A DNA stretch of 64,000 nt from the NCBI GenBank assembly GCA_004194705.1, contig SADC01000907.1:434001-498000 (forward strand). Direction: 5' to 3'. The number at the start of each line of letters is the position of its first letter. Positions within the stretch are counted from its first letter, which is position 1. A program made the translations under genes and the position numbers. The notes under the pieces are model-generated. The model was not told the origin of the DNA and ran no database searches. It saw nothing but the letters and a program-made list of their open reading frames with translations. Positions 1 through 12,300 of this stretch are shown here, one piece after another. The DNA is from Ditylenchus dipsaci. Lineage: Eukaryota; Nematoda; Chromadorea; Rhabditida; Anguinidae.

Positions 1-195
1 AGCCCTGTGATTCTAGTTTCTAACAAGACATCATTCGCTGCAATATCTTTGTAAAATGTGGCGCAAAAAAGTAAAAGTATGAACCAAATTACTTTTTCTG
101 ACCTCTTTCCTACTTTTACCTTTATGTGATATATTTCGCTGAAATTTTTCGGTAAATAATAGCTTAACAGAAACTAGAATCGCAGGGCTATCTGA
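1..195. mobile_element. inverted-repeat element, copy 1 of a dispersed family
   Basis: The first 25 or so bases (AGCCCTGTGATTCTAGTTTC) are matched in inverted form near 170-195 (GAAACTAGAATCGCAGGGCT), so this is a short non-autonomous element or its remnant. The same termini recur at 11697-11897. The superfamily is not clear, because the left flank lies outside the window. Confidence 0.6.
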
Positions 196-340
196 TGGTG
201 TAATCATTTTTCAAAAAGCTATCTGATGGTGTAATCACAAAAAAAATTAATATAAAAACGCAAAACCAAAATTTGAAAGCTAATTTGCACCAAAAAGAAA
301 TTATTTTGCACTAAAAAAATCAATATCCAAAGATATTTAG

Positions 341-3300
341 TCTACCAATACTACCGCAACAAGATCAATTGATTCGACGAATAGTCCCCCACTTCTACCT
401 CCCCTTCCTTCTGATCATCCTAATCAAATAATAGAAAACAACAACACCCTCCGAAAGAGTGGCTACGCAGAAGGAAGCCTCCTAAAGCCAAAAGAGGTAT
501 GTTTTTATTTATACAGGTGTCGAAAAATCGACATGCTTAACAAATTTTTACAAATGTCAAAACTAGATACAGTCAACTCTTGATTTGACAATCACCTAAA
601 AAGTATTTTTACCCCAGATTTTTAAACCTTTTGGCAGTTGCTTTGGTTAGCCAAGTCTGAAAACCGTAAGGGTTCAGATTTTGGAGGTCGTATTTGTTTC
701 ATAATAAATGATGGTTGTATCGGGAGTTGTCTTTTCGGCGAAGATGCTGTCACTTACCTAAGCGACCGGCAAAATCGAAATTCTTGCTATTTTCGGGACA
801 AGGCTTACCAAAGACAACTGGCAAAACACTTCGAAATTTGGGAAAAAACTAAGACTATAGGTGGGAATGAACTTATTAGGTGATCGTTATATCGAGAGTC
901 AAGTGTAAAAATATCAGAACACGCTGTAAAATTAAAGTGGGGTCGACATGGCCTAGTCTTTATTTCTATAAATGTGTGTCAAAAAAAATTAAGCAGAAAT
1001 GCATCACCAAAGTTGTTTAGCCCACCAAATGCGGTATCAAGCTGTATTTACTGGTAGCCTGTCTAGTGTTCGTATCTCTGCTCTTGGCTTGCTCTATAAT
1101 CGGGTTTTTGTGGTACACACAGGAGAGGCAAAACCAATCAAGGGGAAAACAGCAAGACTCGAGCAGTCGAGCTGCCTCTTTTTCAATGGACAAAATATTG
1201 GGTGTGCTAAGTTCTGCCTTCCAAACAAATAAATCTGAAAAGGAGGGAATCCAAGAAGGTGGTATTGTCCAGAAGTCTTCCTTCAACTACTCCCTTTATG
1301 GCGTGCCACCATCTCTGTTGGGTGAGCAGGAATGGGAGGAGAAAGGGCTAGAAAGAAGCAACAAAGTTTTTAATGGAGGAACAGAGGCGTCGATCGAACC
1401 TAACCACTTGCTTACTCTTCTGATCACTAAAAGGAAAGTGTGTATATTTGAGGCTAGCACTAGTGAAGTTGAAGTTAGCAGGTAAGTATAGCAGTATCAC
1501 ATAAGATATGATATAGGTTAGTATAAAAATGCCACTGCTTGTTGATTTTTGAGAACCGAAAAAAAAAGATTTCGACGTAAACCCTATGAATTAAAAAGAT
1601 TCGGGGTTCTCGAAAATGGGGTGGTTTTAAGAAGTACAGTTAGGTTCCCTGTAATGAACCCATCACGGATTCTCAAGAAAAGACCATCATGTCTTTTCGA
1701 AATGTTTAAAAGAGGCCGATACCTGCGTGTGGCAGAAAGTCAAATAGTCGCCGCTGTTTCTCATGAATTCAGATATTTTTTGAATTTCAGTCCTAATGAG
1801 ATGCTTTTTGAACTGTTTATGATAACGCAAATGAAAGCCCTTGCATCGTGGCTACACAATGGTATATAGAATGTGTAAAGTCACATGGATTTTTTTAAGA
1901 TATTTATTGTTATGAACATGCAGATGCCGATTTTTGTATTCAGGTGTCCTGTAAATTCACGCCACACGCAGTTATCGGCCTTTTTCACACATCTTGAAAA
2001 GCCACAACGGGCTTTTCTTGAGAATCAGAGATGAGCTTTTTACCATAAATAAAATTTGCACGAAAATACCCTAGATAAGTTGAATACTCACAAAATTTAT
2101 AAAAAGAATGGCAATTTTAAAGTAGACTAAAAATTATGATAAACCTGTATCATGGTTTTCGGCAACTTTGGTTGGCCCGCTCTTTCTCATTCTTCGAGAG
2201 ACCTTGAAATAGCGGCAAAAATTTGTTATACAACTTCGGAGTACTCTACAAGAATATTCAAAAAAATCTCTCAATGATGGGTTTTTGAAAAAATAAGATT
2301 AGAGGTATTCCCGATGTTCATTCAAACAATGTTCATTGACCTGAAACAAAGCTTTATAATTAAAACCATAATCCAAATATTTTTAGACAGGAATTTCGTT
2401 CCTCACACCTGCCCACTGCTCGTCTTCTGCTATTCTCTAGTCTATCTCACAATGGAGTGCCGGTTCATCCGCTTCAATTCCAGCGCTACGTGCGCTCTCT
2501 TGGACTTGACCAGCACTGCCATATAGTCATATACTCCAGGCATGAGCTCATTTTTGCAACTTACGGCTTTTGGATATTCAAGGTTGCAGATTCGATTTAT
2601 TATAATATGAAAAAACTTATTTTCAGTTGTATGGACACTCGAAAGTCAGCATTTTGAATGGAGGTTTTCAGGCATGGAAAAGTCTGGCTGACCAGGGCAA
2701 AGGTCCCTACACACTAGAAAACTCAGCGTCTGGCTCTTTGGAACCAGAAAAGCTAGGTGATTTCAAGGCTAGATGGGAGGCTGAATACATAGCTACGTTT
2801 GATGATGTATTCGCTAATTTTGAAAGCCATGATAATGACTTGGTGGATGCTCAAAGTGAACAGGTTACTTGCTTCTGCAGATTGGGGAAACGAGATTATA
2901 GAAAACTTAACTCTGAAATCTTAGTCAGAATTATTTGAGAAAAATATACAGTATGCGAAAATTCGAAGATTTACCAACGAAATTCCTTTTTCACAAATTA
3001 TCCGTGTAGAAACTTACAGTCCGAAATAAACGTGAATTCATTAAAACAAAATGCAAGTCTTGAAACAATCTGAAATGTTTTTTCTAGGAGTTCCAAGGCA
3101 AAAGTAAAGGCCCGGTCATCTTTGGTCACATTCGCACAGCCATGAATATCCCTAGCCAAAAACTCATAATCAATAGCACTTGGCTGGCTTTGGATTCTCA
3201 ACAGGGCATTTTTCACAGCAATGGACTCAACGAACAAAGACCCGTGATTGTTTATGACGGGACAAGCATTCACTCTACCATGGTCTGGTTTGGATTGCAT

Positions 3301-3396
3301 AGACTGGGCTACAGAGCAGCCGTGTATTTCGGATCTTGGCCAGAGTGGATTATAAGAGCCCCAGACTACTTGAAAGTAATTCCAAGCGGGGAGTAG
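341..3396 (+). CDS. membrane-anchored rhodanese/mercaptopyruvate sulfurtransferase-like protein, catalytic Cys replaced
   Basis: Five exons fit in phase: 341-496, 1021-1481, 2387-2582, 2627-2863 and 3088-3396 (stop TAG), about 452 residues. The first visible exon follows an acceptor and has a stop just upstream in frame, so the true start is upstream or off the window. Order: a polar N-terminus of at least 52 residues, one hydrophobic segment encoded near 1036-1110 (likely a type II anchor), a linker, then two rhodanese domains. Rhodanese 1 holds SILNGGFQAW; rhodanese 2 holds FGHIRTAMNIP and the late GSWPEW motif of MPST. In active family members the second domain has a C-G-S-G loop; here the aligned residues are D-G-T-S (GAC at 3256-3258), so persulfide chemistry is not expected. 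A membrane anchor is unusual for this normally soluble family. Family assignment is firm; the role is unknown. Confidence 0.85.
1665..2040. repeat. inverted repeat inside sulfurtransferase intron
   Basis: About 70 bases at 1668-1737 (GATTCTCAAGAAAAGACC onward, through GGCCGATACCTGCGTGTGG) return inverted at 1955-2035. This looks like a degenerate non-autonomous transposon within intron 1482-2386. A 106-codon open frame here (1549-1869) overlaps the repeat and is not taken as a gene. Confidence 0.55.
2123..2290 (+). repeat. dispersed repeat, copy A
   Basis: This roughly 165-base stretch is clearly similar to 26562-26730. Shared words include ATCATGGTTTTC followed by GGCAACTTT, and GCTCTACAAGAAT / CTCTACAAGAAT. 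One copy is in a sulfurtransferase intron and the other in a LAMTOR1 intron. No termini were defined. Confidence 0.6.
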
Positions 3397-4245
3397 TTGT
3401 AGAAATTTTGGATAAATCATTATATCTTGAACGGGGTAGTTGAAAAAGAGGCTTTCAGCAGAAGAATATTTATCTGTAAATTTACTTTTGAAATACCTAA
3501 ATGCATGGTTCTTTTATATATATTTTACGTGATATTGACAATTATGATAAAAGAATGAAGCACTCAAGCAGAACACTTAAAACTGGCAATTATCATATGT
3601 CTAAGTAGACAAAACGTGTTTTTGTTAACGAAAATCATGTTTTTCATTAAAATTTGGCATCAGAATAGTCAAATGAACAAACAAAGTGCTGCAGCCAGTT
3701 GAATTTAAATTTGCGACCTTTAATCGGAAAAAAAATCAACGCTTCAAGCAAAAGTCAATAAACGGGAGTAAAGGTTGTAAACATTTTGAAAAGCCATGTT
3801 CTGCGACTCGACAGCTGATTTTTTACTGTTGTTTGTTTGTTTGTCTGCGCTAAAGTTCGGTGTGCATTTCGTTTTCAAAAGGTAGCTTAACTAGGTAGCT
3901 TTTATAAGAGACGGTCACAGACTCTTAGACCCAGAGTCGACTGTATAAGAATCACGTATAAAATGACTAAAACTTCTGTAAAGTTCAAAAAATGACAAGG
4001 AGCTGCGTATTCTTTAAATTGATAGTTTTGCTTTGTACAGTGTTCATACCTGCACGCGTACCGGCACATCCTGGCGCCGCACTGGCTTTAAAAAAAAATA
4101 AAATTACTGACAAAGAAAAAAAAATTGTGTATAATTTTTTTTATAATAAAATGTTTACAAAAACAAGCAACATTTACCGAAAAATCACTGATTGCTAGCT
4201 AATTTTACAATATAATTGCATAAACTGAGTGCTTAGAGATACGCT
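3397..4245. other. intergenic, no gene seen
   Basis: This lies between the sulfurtransferase stop and the stop of the aldo-keto reductase (convergent genes). It is AT-rich. A 68-codon frame at 3992-4198 begins with a hydrophobic stretch but has no splice or homology support. Confidence 0.6.
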
Positions 4246-6666
4246 TTACTTTTCAAAAGGATACCAAGGATGGTGGCGAGCAAATCCAAACTCAAAGAGT
4301 CGCACTCGCTCCTTAATTTCTTCAAAGCGCTTCATGTCTTCAGCACTTATTTCAAAATCTAACACATCAAAGTTCTCTTGCACTCTCTTAGGATTGGTGC
4401 TTTTAGGGATCACCGAGATTCCACGCTGTATTATTTGACGCAGAAGAATCTTAAGATATTAGAAGTTTGCAAGGAACAGCCAAAAAATATGTGTAATGAC
4501 GTACCTGAGCTGGAGTTTTCTTGTATTTCTTGGCCAAATCCACCACCAAATCTCGCGAAAGCAAGTTAGCTTGCACACCCCCTCTAACGGCTTGAGAGCC
4601 AGGTGAGCCAAGTGGACCATATGAAGTGACTGAGATTTTCAATTTTTTGCACAAATCAACTAATTCATTTTGTGGGAATAGAATGTGCAGCTCGACCTAC
4701 AATGATGATTTATTTGAGAAATGAAGACTTGCGAGAAAATGGTAGCACCTGCAAATTTTGGGGTTTGACCTCGGCCTGATCATATAGCTCTTGGATCTGC
4801 TTGGCATTGAAATTTGAGATACCGATTGACTTCAAAGTGCCAGCTTTGTACTCTTTCTCAAGGAATCGCCAAGTATCGATAATAGGAGTCAGCTCAGGGA
4901 GCATTTTGTCACCTTCCACCACTGGAGACTTTCCATCTTCCGCCAGCTAAATTGTGCTTATTGCACTTTTTGAAAAATCATCTTTACTTACTTTGCAAGG
5001 CAAAGGAGTGTGCATCAGGTATAAGTCAATGTAAGTGGTTCTAAGGCTTGCCAATGACTCTAGAATATCCATTTTTTACATAAGATTGAAAATTTACCAA
5101 AAGTGTACCTTTGAGAAATTTCTCGGGTTTGCCATGTCCGTAGAAAGGAAGCTAAATTTTCATGACTGTAAGGGCGGAAGAATAACATCGATATAATAAA
5201 GTTTGAATTCCGGTTTCTTAGGCAAAAAAGAGCTAAAACTTTTTTTGCACATCAAAAAGTTAAAAATCTTCTCCTTTTTTTTTTGTTAAAAAAACTAAAT
5301 TTCCAGCAACCAGACAATTTCTAATATTTTTAGAATTTGTCGCGCGACATTTTCTAATATTTTTCGGTAAATTCGGGACAAAACAACCGAATTTACCGAA
5401 AAATATTAGAAAATGTCGCGCGACAAATTCTAAAAATATTAGAAAATGTCTGGTTGCCAAATTTCCGCCTTTTCCTGAAATTCCACCTCTTTTGCCTTTA
5501 ATTTTGACTAAAAGCTCTATTTGAGCTATATCTTAGCAAAAGTTTCAGTCAGTGTTAGAACAGTTGGATTTAAAATTACATTTCAAACTATAGCGTTAGT
5601 TTTCAAAAAGTGTTTGATTTGAAATTAACAATTTTTCAAAATAAGTTCAGTTTTTTTGTAATTTTGCAAAAGTGAGTTACTGAGGTACTTATTTAGATTA
5701 ATCCACACCTTTCATTTTTTATGAAAAGTGACCTTAAATCACTTCCTAAACTACTTTTTCAGTTGACACGATGAAAGAAACATACCTGAATGCTTTTTGC
5801 GTAAGAAATTTCAGTTTTATTGAACGAAATGACCTACCATCCCTTCTAAAATAGATGGTCTTTTAAAGGTATTTTTGCATGAATTTGAGCGCTTTTTAGT
5901 CAAATAAAGATAAAAGTAATATATTCTAGACATGTTTTTTATCTGTGAAGGCATGAACAAAATGCATGAACAAAATCTGGTGTACATAGTTTTTTCATGC
6001 TGTTTGCATTGATTTATACATTCATACAAAACAAAGTTTTGGCGCTACTCGGGTATACTCCCCCCCCAATCCTAGGAGCTACTCGGTTATACCCCCCTCT
6101 TTTCGGGTATGTTTCTTTCATCGTGTCAACTACAAAAAAGTAGTTTAGGAAGTGTTTTAAGGTCACATTTCATGAAAAATAAAAGGTGTGGCGTAACTAA
6201 ACAAGTACCCCAAAAAGTGAGTTACATAAAGCGAGTTACTAATAGCCAAAGTTCAATTTGATCTAGATTTGATGTGGTCAAGTTTGGCAGCTGGTCTTTA
6301 CAGCTAGTCATTATGAGCAAACCTTTGTGGTGATAAATATGTCTTCTCGTTTGAACTTTCCAGCGTCATAATACTCTTGAAGAACTTCTCCGATTACATC
6401 TTCATTTTTGTAGAGATAGGCTACATGATAAAAAAAATATTAGATCAAACAAAATCGGGTGGAATTGACAAACCAGTGTCGATGTAGCGATACCCACAGT
6501 CAAGAGCGGCACGAAGTGCAGTCTTAAGCTGGGCAGGATCACTTGACTAAATTTATATCTTTGATAAAAAAAAACCTTGAAAAAGTATGCTTACGAGCCA
6601 AGTTCCTAACCCCAAAGCTGGAAGCTGTACTCCATTAGACAAAGGGATGGTAGGAACATTCACCAT
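4246..6666 (-). CDS. aldo-keto reductase (AKR), 315 residues
   Basis: NADPH-dependent carbonyl/aldehyde reductase fold, presumably cytosolic. Eight exons join in phase: 6666-6595, 6546-6474, 6420-6323, 5151-5109, 5059-4992, 4946-4749, 4696-4505 and 4449-4246; the total of 948 bases gives 315 residues, a normal AKR length. The catalytic tetrad is complete by alignment: Asp47 (YRYIDT), Tyr52 (AYLYKNED), Lys81 (FITTK) and His112 (YLMHTP). Other AKR signatures are LGLGTW near the start, SIGISNFN in the middle and VIPKSTNPKRVQEN near the end. The start is the ATG at 6666, eight bases after an acceptor-like TTTTTGTAG, so the mRNA is probably trans-spliced or has a 5' UTR intron. Intron 5152-6322 carries a long palindrome and a transposon. 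The exact substrate and subfamily cannot be told. Confidence 0.95.
5306..5457. repeat. near-perfect 150-base palindrome
   Basis: Two arms of about 65 bases (from GCAACCAGACA to CCGAATTTACC) are almost exact reverse complements, with a short loop near 5380. Each arm contains TGTCGCGCGACA, itself palindromic. Transcribed RNA would fold into one long hairpin. It sits in the long AKR intron. Confidence 0.85.
5675..6235. mobile_element. inverted-repeat DNA transposon remnant in AKR intron
   Basis: Arms of about 100 bases, 5680-5795 and 6110-6230, are imperfect reverse complements. They share CACACCTTT, AAAGTGACCTTAAA-like, CACTTCCTAAACTAC and GTTGACACGATGAAAG. There is no coding sequence between them. 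The internal boundary includes simple AT-rich DNA. Confidence 0.75.
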
Positions 6667-6689
6667 TACGAGTTCTACAAAAAAGTGAA

Positions 6690-7689
6690 ATATTTTAGTT
6701 CAAACTGTCAGTTTTCAAAACAAGGAAACTCGAAATATCGGGAGGGGCAGAAAAATAGTTTTTAAAAGGGCCATTGCCGTCTATGGCAATGATAATTGCT
6801 AATTGTCGAATTCTCGGACACATCTTTTTACTAAAAAAATATTCAAAACATTTTTTGACTTATTTTTTGTTAGCACTTAAATTATTTCAGCATCAATTAA
6901 CAGTGAATATAACACAGACTCTCAAAAAACCATCCCTGAGCAAGTTTAGCACTACTACTACCTACTAAATATGTGTCTCCTTGGGAACACTTGTTAAATA
7001 GCACTATTTTGCACACAATAAAAGAGAACACATCACAGGGAAGTGGTGACAAAGCAAATGGAAATAGTCTGATAGTTTGTAGTTTCTAAACAACACTACA
7101 TCTCAAATTTCCATTTTACGAGCAAATTTTAACAAAATAAAGGGACCGAGGAAAACTCAACCAACCAAGAGAATTGATTAAATTTGACTTTTACTATTTC
7201 GAAAATATAAAAAAATCTATAAATAAATACCATGGTGACAACAACTCTGTTCTACGCAGTCTGTTTTTTATACCATCGTCTTGAGGCTTTTAGCTTGTTT
7301 TATATTTTGTTACTAGAACGCTTCTTAACATTTAGGCGTATCTTATGAAAAACAGGGTGCATAGAACAGAGTTTTCATTATGATAAGAACTAAAATTAGA
7401 GCAATAAGAATTTTTTTTCAAAATAGCTCAAATTTTAATCACCTGTGGCATCATTGATTGCACTATCAATCTACTTTGTCAACATTTCAAAATGCTTAAT
7501 TATGTTCTATGATTGTCTTTAGCGTGTAGCTTAGCATTTATTATTTTGAATGAATACAGTAGAAATTCAATGAAAATTGAGCACATTTGGACAAATTATG
7601 AAGAAAATCAGAAAAACTTGCACTCGTAAATCCTTCGACTATATCCGGCCATATGGGGTGACTGATAGAAAAAGTTTCACTGTTCTAAT
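6690..7689. other. intergenic, no gene seen
   Basis: AT-rich sequence upstream of the aldo-keto reductase. Short open frames here (for example 6774-6968) lack splice signals or recognisable motifs. Confidence 0.5.
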
Positions 7690-7960
7690 CAGTGTTGTAA
7701 ATTTTAGAATTACGGCACCGGCAACAGCTCATAGCAACGGCCCCGAAATTTTGGCAGCGGCACCTGCTCACGGCACCGGTGTGGTGCCGTGAGCTGCCTC
7801 GTGCCAGTGCCAATACCGATGTAATTTATAATTTCGGCATCGGCGTCGATTTTCGGCACTGACCTCCTAAAATATATGGCGCCAGCCCATGGCACCGACT
7901 TCAAAAATCTCGGCACTGGCACCAGCTGACGGTGCCGCACCGGTGCCCCTTACAACACTG
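7690..7960. mobile_element. hAT-type non-autonomous element (271 bp)
   Basis: Termini CAGTGTTGTAA and TTACAACACTG are perfect 11-base inverted repeats of hAT type. Flanks GTTCTAAT (7682-7689) and GTTCTAAC (7961-7968) are an 8-base target duplication with one mismatch. The interior is built of GGCACCGG/GGTGCCG-like GC-rich words, unlike the surrounding AT-rich DNA, and has no coding capacity. Confidence 0.9.
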
Positions 7961-8175
7961 GTTCTAACTACCATAATATCGGCACAGAAAAAAATATGCA
8001 AAAAAAGTTGCAGGCAGCTTTAGAAAATTTGAGTCGAGCATCCAGCTTGGCTTTGGAATAGCCGACTGGAGAATCACAAAAGAAGACTTCAGACGTGATG
8101 ACCCGAGTGAGAATAAACCCACGACAACTTTCACCGGCTTCCGCCACTCTACAACTGAGCTATTGAGGCCACTAA

Positions 8176-8505
8176 CAAGGCAGGGACCCTGACTGTGACC
8201 TGGGGTTTTTCAGAATTTTTTTTGCGCCTATTCTTGTAGAGCGTGTCCAAATCCCATGTGAATTTGGCTCCACTTCTGAAACTCGATAAGAATTTTAGGA
8301 ATGACCCATGGCCCAGGGGTCAGCTATGAAAAACCATGATATGCTACGGAGGTCATTTTAGAACTTTTAGTGACCCTTCTACCACATTTTGTGGACCTTC
8401 AGAGCTAGGGAGTCAGATTTGTCAGCAACTTGGGCACGCTCTACAGGAATATCCAAAAAAATTCCATCGCAGTTCCCCTAGGTCATAGTCAGGGTCCCTC
8501 CCTTG
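8176..8505. mobile_element. PIF/Harbinger-type MITE (330 bp)
   Basis: CAAGGCAGGGACCCTGACT at the left is matched by the reverse complement of AGTCAGGGTCCCTCCCTTG at the right. Both sides carry TAA (8173-8175 and 8506-8508), the 3-base duplication typical of PIF/Harbinger. No coding sequence. Confidence 0.8.
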
Positions 8506-9354
8506 TAAGCCTTTACTTTGTTTTTGTATTTCTTATTCCTAGTAGGGCGCCCAACCAACCTCCTCACAGATGAAATTTTTATCAAATTTGCCGCATAAAA
8601 GTTGTCTTCTCACACTTTTATACAATGTTACCTTCGACTCCACCTCTTACAAAATGCGAGCTTTGTGTGTGAATAATAGCGACTCAAAAGTACTTGCCCC
8701 ATGCTGGGATATTTCGAAAATTGACACAAAATGACCTCTCAAACTCTCCTAGGAGTAGTTGGTCATTTGATGTATTTCATGGTCATTTTGGTGATTTATC
8801 AATTCTTTTTGCTGGAGCTGATCGAAAAGACTCTCAAAATTAATTTTCGATCAAGAATATTGCTTAGATTTAAGTCACAGTTAAGTATGTGAGTGCATCT
8901 CTAACTATTGAGCAAAAAAAAGTCCGGGAGGTGATTTCGGGTCACTTTTCAAAAAATCGGAGTAGGGGACTAAAGAAATGCCGATAAAAAACAGCGAATT
9001 CTGACATCTTATTAAATCTTCAAAAGATGTTGTCAATTTTAAAAAACATCTGAAAAATTTTGGCTCAATACTTATTTGTATTGATTATAGCAAGATATTA
9101 GATATTTATTAGCTTCGTTTGTTTATGGTCAACAAGAGAATTTGCGTCCGCAAAGACACATAAATTGGATAGGCATTTCCTTCGAGTAATAAAACCTTAA
9201 AATTGAATGGGCTGGATAAACCAATTAGTCAGTTCTTTCTTCAAGCAAGAAAATATTATTCACAACAAAAAAATTTACTAATATACCATGTAGCCTTATT
9301 TCAAATTGTGCTACTTATTGCATGTTTGTGAAATCTGTAAAACTTTCAACTTAC
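8506..9354. other. intergenic, upstream of bHLH gene
   Basis: AT-rich sequence without a recognisable gene or repeat. It holds the presumed promoter of the bHLH gene; no defined element could be assigned. Confidence 0.4.
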
Positions 9355-12300
9355 ATGCAAATGTCTTTGGAGATAACAAGTGAAGAATACAAAAAGCTAT
9401 CTAAAGCAGAAAAACGGAAGAGACGACGAGCCACCCCTAAATACCGCAATCTTCATGCTAGCCGAGAAAGGTTAATTTTTTATAAAATAATTTGATTAAT
9501 TTGTTGAATTTTTTAGAATCAGAGTTGAATCTTTTAACAAGGCTTTTGCGCGGTATGTTTGAGCAATATGTTTAGAAAGCAAAGTTTACTAGGAAAAAGA
9601 GCGCCAGAATTTATATTTTAAGCGACTGAAACATTTATTTCAACAAATATTTTAACTTTTGTGAAATATTAGGTCGTCTGGAAATCATCCGGGTTTTTTG
9701 AAACTTTGGTTTGTTGTCAGTTAAGATGCAAATAAAATAATGAAGAATTTAATAAAACTATTTTATAATAGTTTGGATACATATTGGGAATTGAACTATC
9801 TTTTACATATTGGTATAGACGACCAGAGTGTCGGGAAATGGTCAATAACACCATGTAACCTCAAAAGACCATTGTAAGGTACCGTATTTCCTCTAATTTA
9901 GCACCCGGGGGCTAAATTTTTTGGATCCCAATCAGAGGGGGGCTAAATTAGAAGGGGGGGGGGCTAAATTTTTTGAGCCTCCTACCGGGTGACAAAAATT
10001 TTGACGAACATCAACAAGTTTATTCGGATTTCATAACAACATAAAATGTACATGGTGTCGCAAATTTTCGCCGGGATTTGTTTTGCTCACATCTTCTTTC
10101 ATTGATCGTGTCTCGGCGAGATATTTTTTTACATGAAAGAAGACGTTTAAGGCAATATGATGGTACCTCATTCGCCATTTGTCTTTGCTTACGTGTTAAA
10201 CTTTGCTTGATTTCCTTCCGTGCCATTATTTTATTTGGGTGGATGAAAGACCAAGTTTACCAAGACAACTAGCCGATCTCAATACACTGAAGCAAATTAT
10301 TTTCCGAGCATTTTCCCCTAAAATTTCCCTAAAAAATGGTACAGCGAGCGATTAACAGCTACGGTAGGCTAATTCAACTATGCATTGATCTCCAAGGAGG
10401 AAGCATTGATGAAGGCTTTCGCAATATTGAACGAGATTTGTTGTTTTCATTGTTAAGATCTGTTTTTTTTCATGCATATTTGATGTCATTCGATTGCCCG
10501 GAGTGTCCTCTTTCAATTAAAAAAAGATCCCGCCTAGACACGATCAATGGAAGAAGATATGAGCAAAACAAATCGCGGCGAAAATTTGCGCCACCGTGTA
10601 CTAACAATTAATGTAAAATTCTGGGTTTGGTATGTTAATATCATCGTCATATATAGGGCTAGATAAATCAATCCAGTCAGTTGGATCGATACACTTGGAC
10701 CAATCCATCCAATTGGACTGATTCAGCCAGCTGAACCAATACAGTCGGTACAATCCAGCCAGCTAAACTAATTCAACCATAAAGCTGATCCAACCCAACC
10801 GCTCACCACAGCACAAAAATATAAGAATGAATGAAATGACCGACTCCACTGGTTATATGCCCCAAATGACTACGAAAAAAAAATTTTTTTTCGGTTTAGG
10901 GGGGGGGGCTAAATTAGAGGTGGGGGCTAAATTCTTTGGATCCTCTCTTGAGGGGGCTAAATTATAGGGGGAGGCTAAATTAGGAGGGGGGGGGCTAAAT
11001 TACAGGAAATACGGTATGTGACCTTTGGGACTATGGCTTTAACTGTAATGACTCACTAGCCCGGCCAACTTATGAAAAATGTTTAAAGCAGATTAGCATT
11101 TTTAATATAATATTTAATATAGCAAAATTTTGTGGCCATTGGGTACCCAGATTGAAAAAACACGCCAAAGTACCGTAAATGCTCTAATAGAGCTCCCGGG
11201 GCTTTATTTTTCAATCAAGCTCTAGAGGGGGGCTCTATTAGGAAGGGGGGCTCTATTAGAGAGGGGGCTTTATTTTTCAACCCTGCATCGAGCAAATTTT
11301 TCCCGAAATTTTTAGCCATACAATTTAAATAATCTACATTTTATGTTCAAAAATTTTAACAGCAATTAAAAAGATTAACAATCAAAAACTATTTCTAAAG
11401 ATCGATATCGAGAGATTCATCGATAACGTAGCTATTTTTTTCGTCCTGATTCTATTTTGTGTCTTATTGCCGAATCCGGCTCTTTTTCGCCTTGGCCTCC
11501 CCTGTCATTAAAAATGCAATACATTAGCTGCCATAAGACTAAACTTTCACAGTTTACTGAAAAAAATATTTTTGATGTTAAATCAGGACAAAGCTTTTTT
11601 GAGGCAAATTTACTTTTTCGGAAAAATTTTGGTTTTGTCTTAACTTTGAATTAACTTTGAAGCTTTTAAGTTTTTTTTAAAGTGATAACATCGTCAGACA
11701 GATCTGCGATTATAGTTTCTGATGAAATACCATTAACTGAATTGTCTGATTTTAATGTGAAACAATAAGGTCGAAGCATGAAGGAAGTCAGAAAAATAAT
11801 TCGATTAATACTTTTGACTGTTTGTGTTAAATTTATAATAGATATTGCAATAAATGATACCTCATCAGAAACTAGAATCGCAGGGCTACCTGATGAAGTT
11901 ATCTTTATTTTTTTCAACTAATTTTTTTGTTTTTTTTGAACTAATCAGAGAAAAAAACCAAAATTTGCCCAAAAAAGTCTTTTTGCCCAAAAAAGCTTTT
12001 CACGTTAAATCAGTCCAATGCAATGTGGCCCATGCGAAAAAATCAATATGAGAATATTTTTCAACCACATGGTTGGAATTTTATGCTTAGACTTGTTATC
12101 GTTCAAATTTTTTTAATAAATAGAAACAGCAAAGAAAAATAAGTAAATAAATCAAAAAAACAACGGGGTGGACTAAGGCAAAAAATGGACCAGATTTGGC
12201 ATTATGGCCTTTTTTGGCTTAGGGGGGGGGGGCTCTATTAGAGAGGGGGCTTCATTTTTCATTCACTCTCTAGAGGGGGCTCTATTAGGAAGGGGGGCTC

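Noticed and set aside
638..883. 81-codon open frame
   Set aside because: It lies in the intron between the first two sulfurtransferase exons; no splice signals, motif or composition supports it.
1549..1869. 106-codon open frame
   Set aside because: It overlaps an inverted repeat within a confirmed intron; best explained as repeat-derived.
3992..4198. Small open frame with hydrophobic start, like a secreted peptide
   Set aside because: The rest is low-complexity Lys/Asn-rich sequence from AT-rich DNA; no neighbouring exons or homology.
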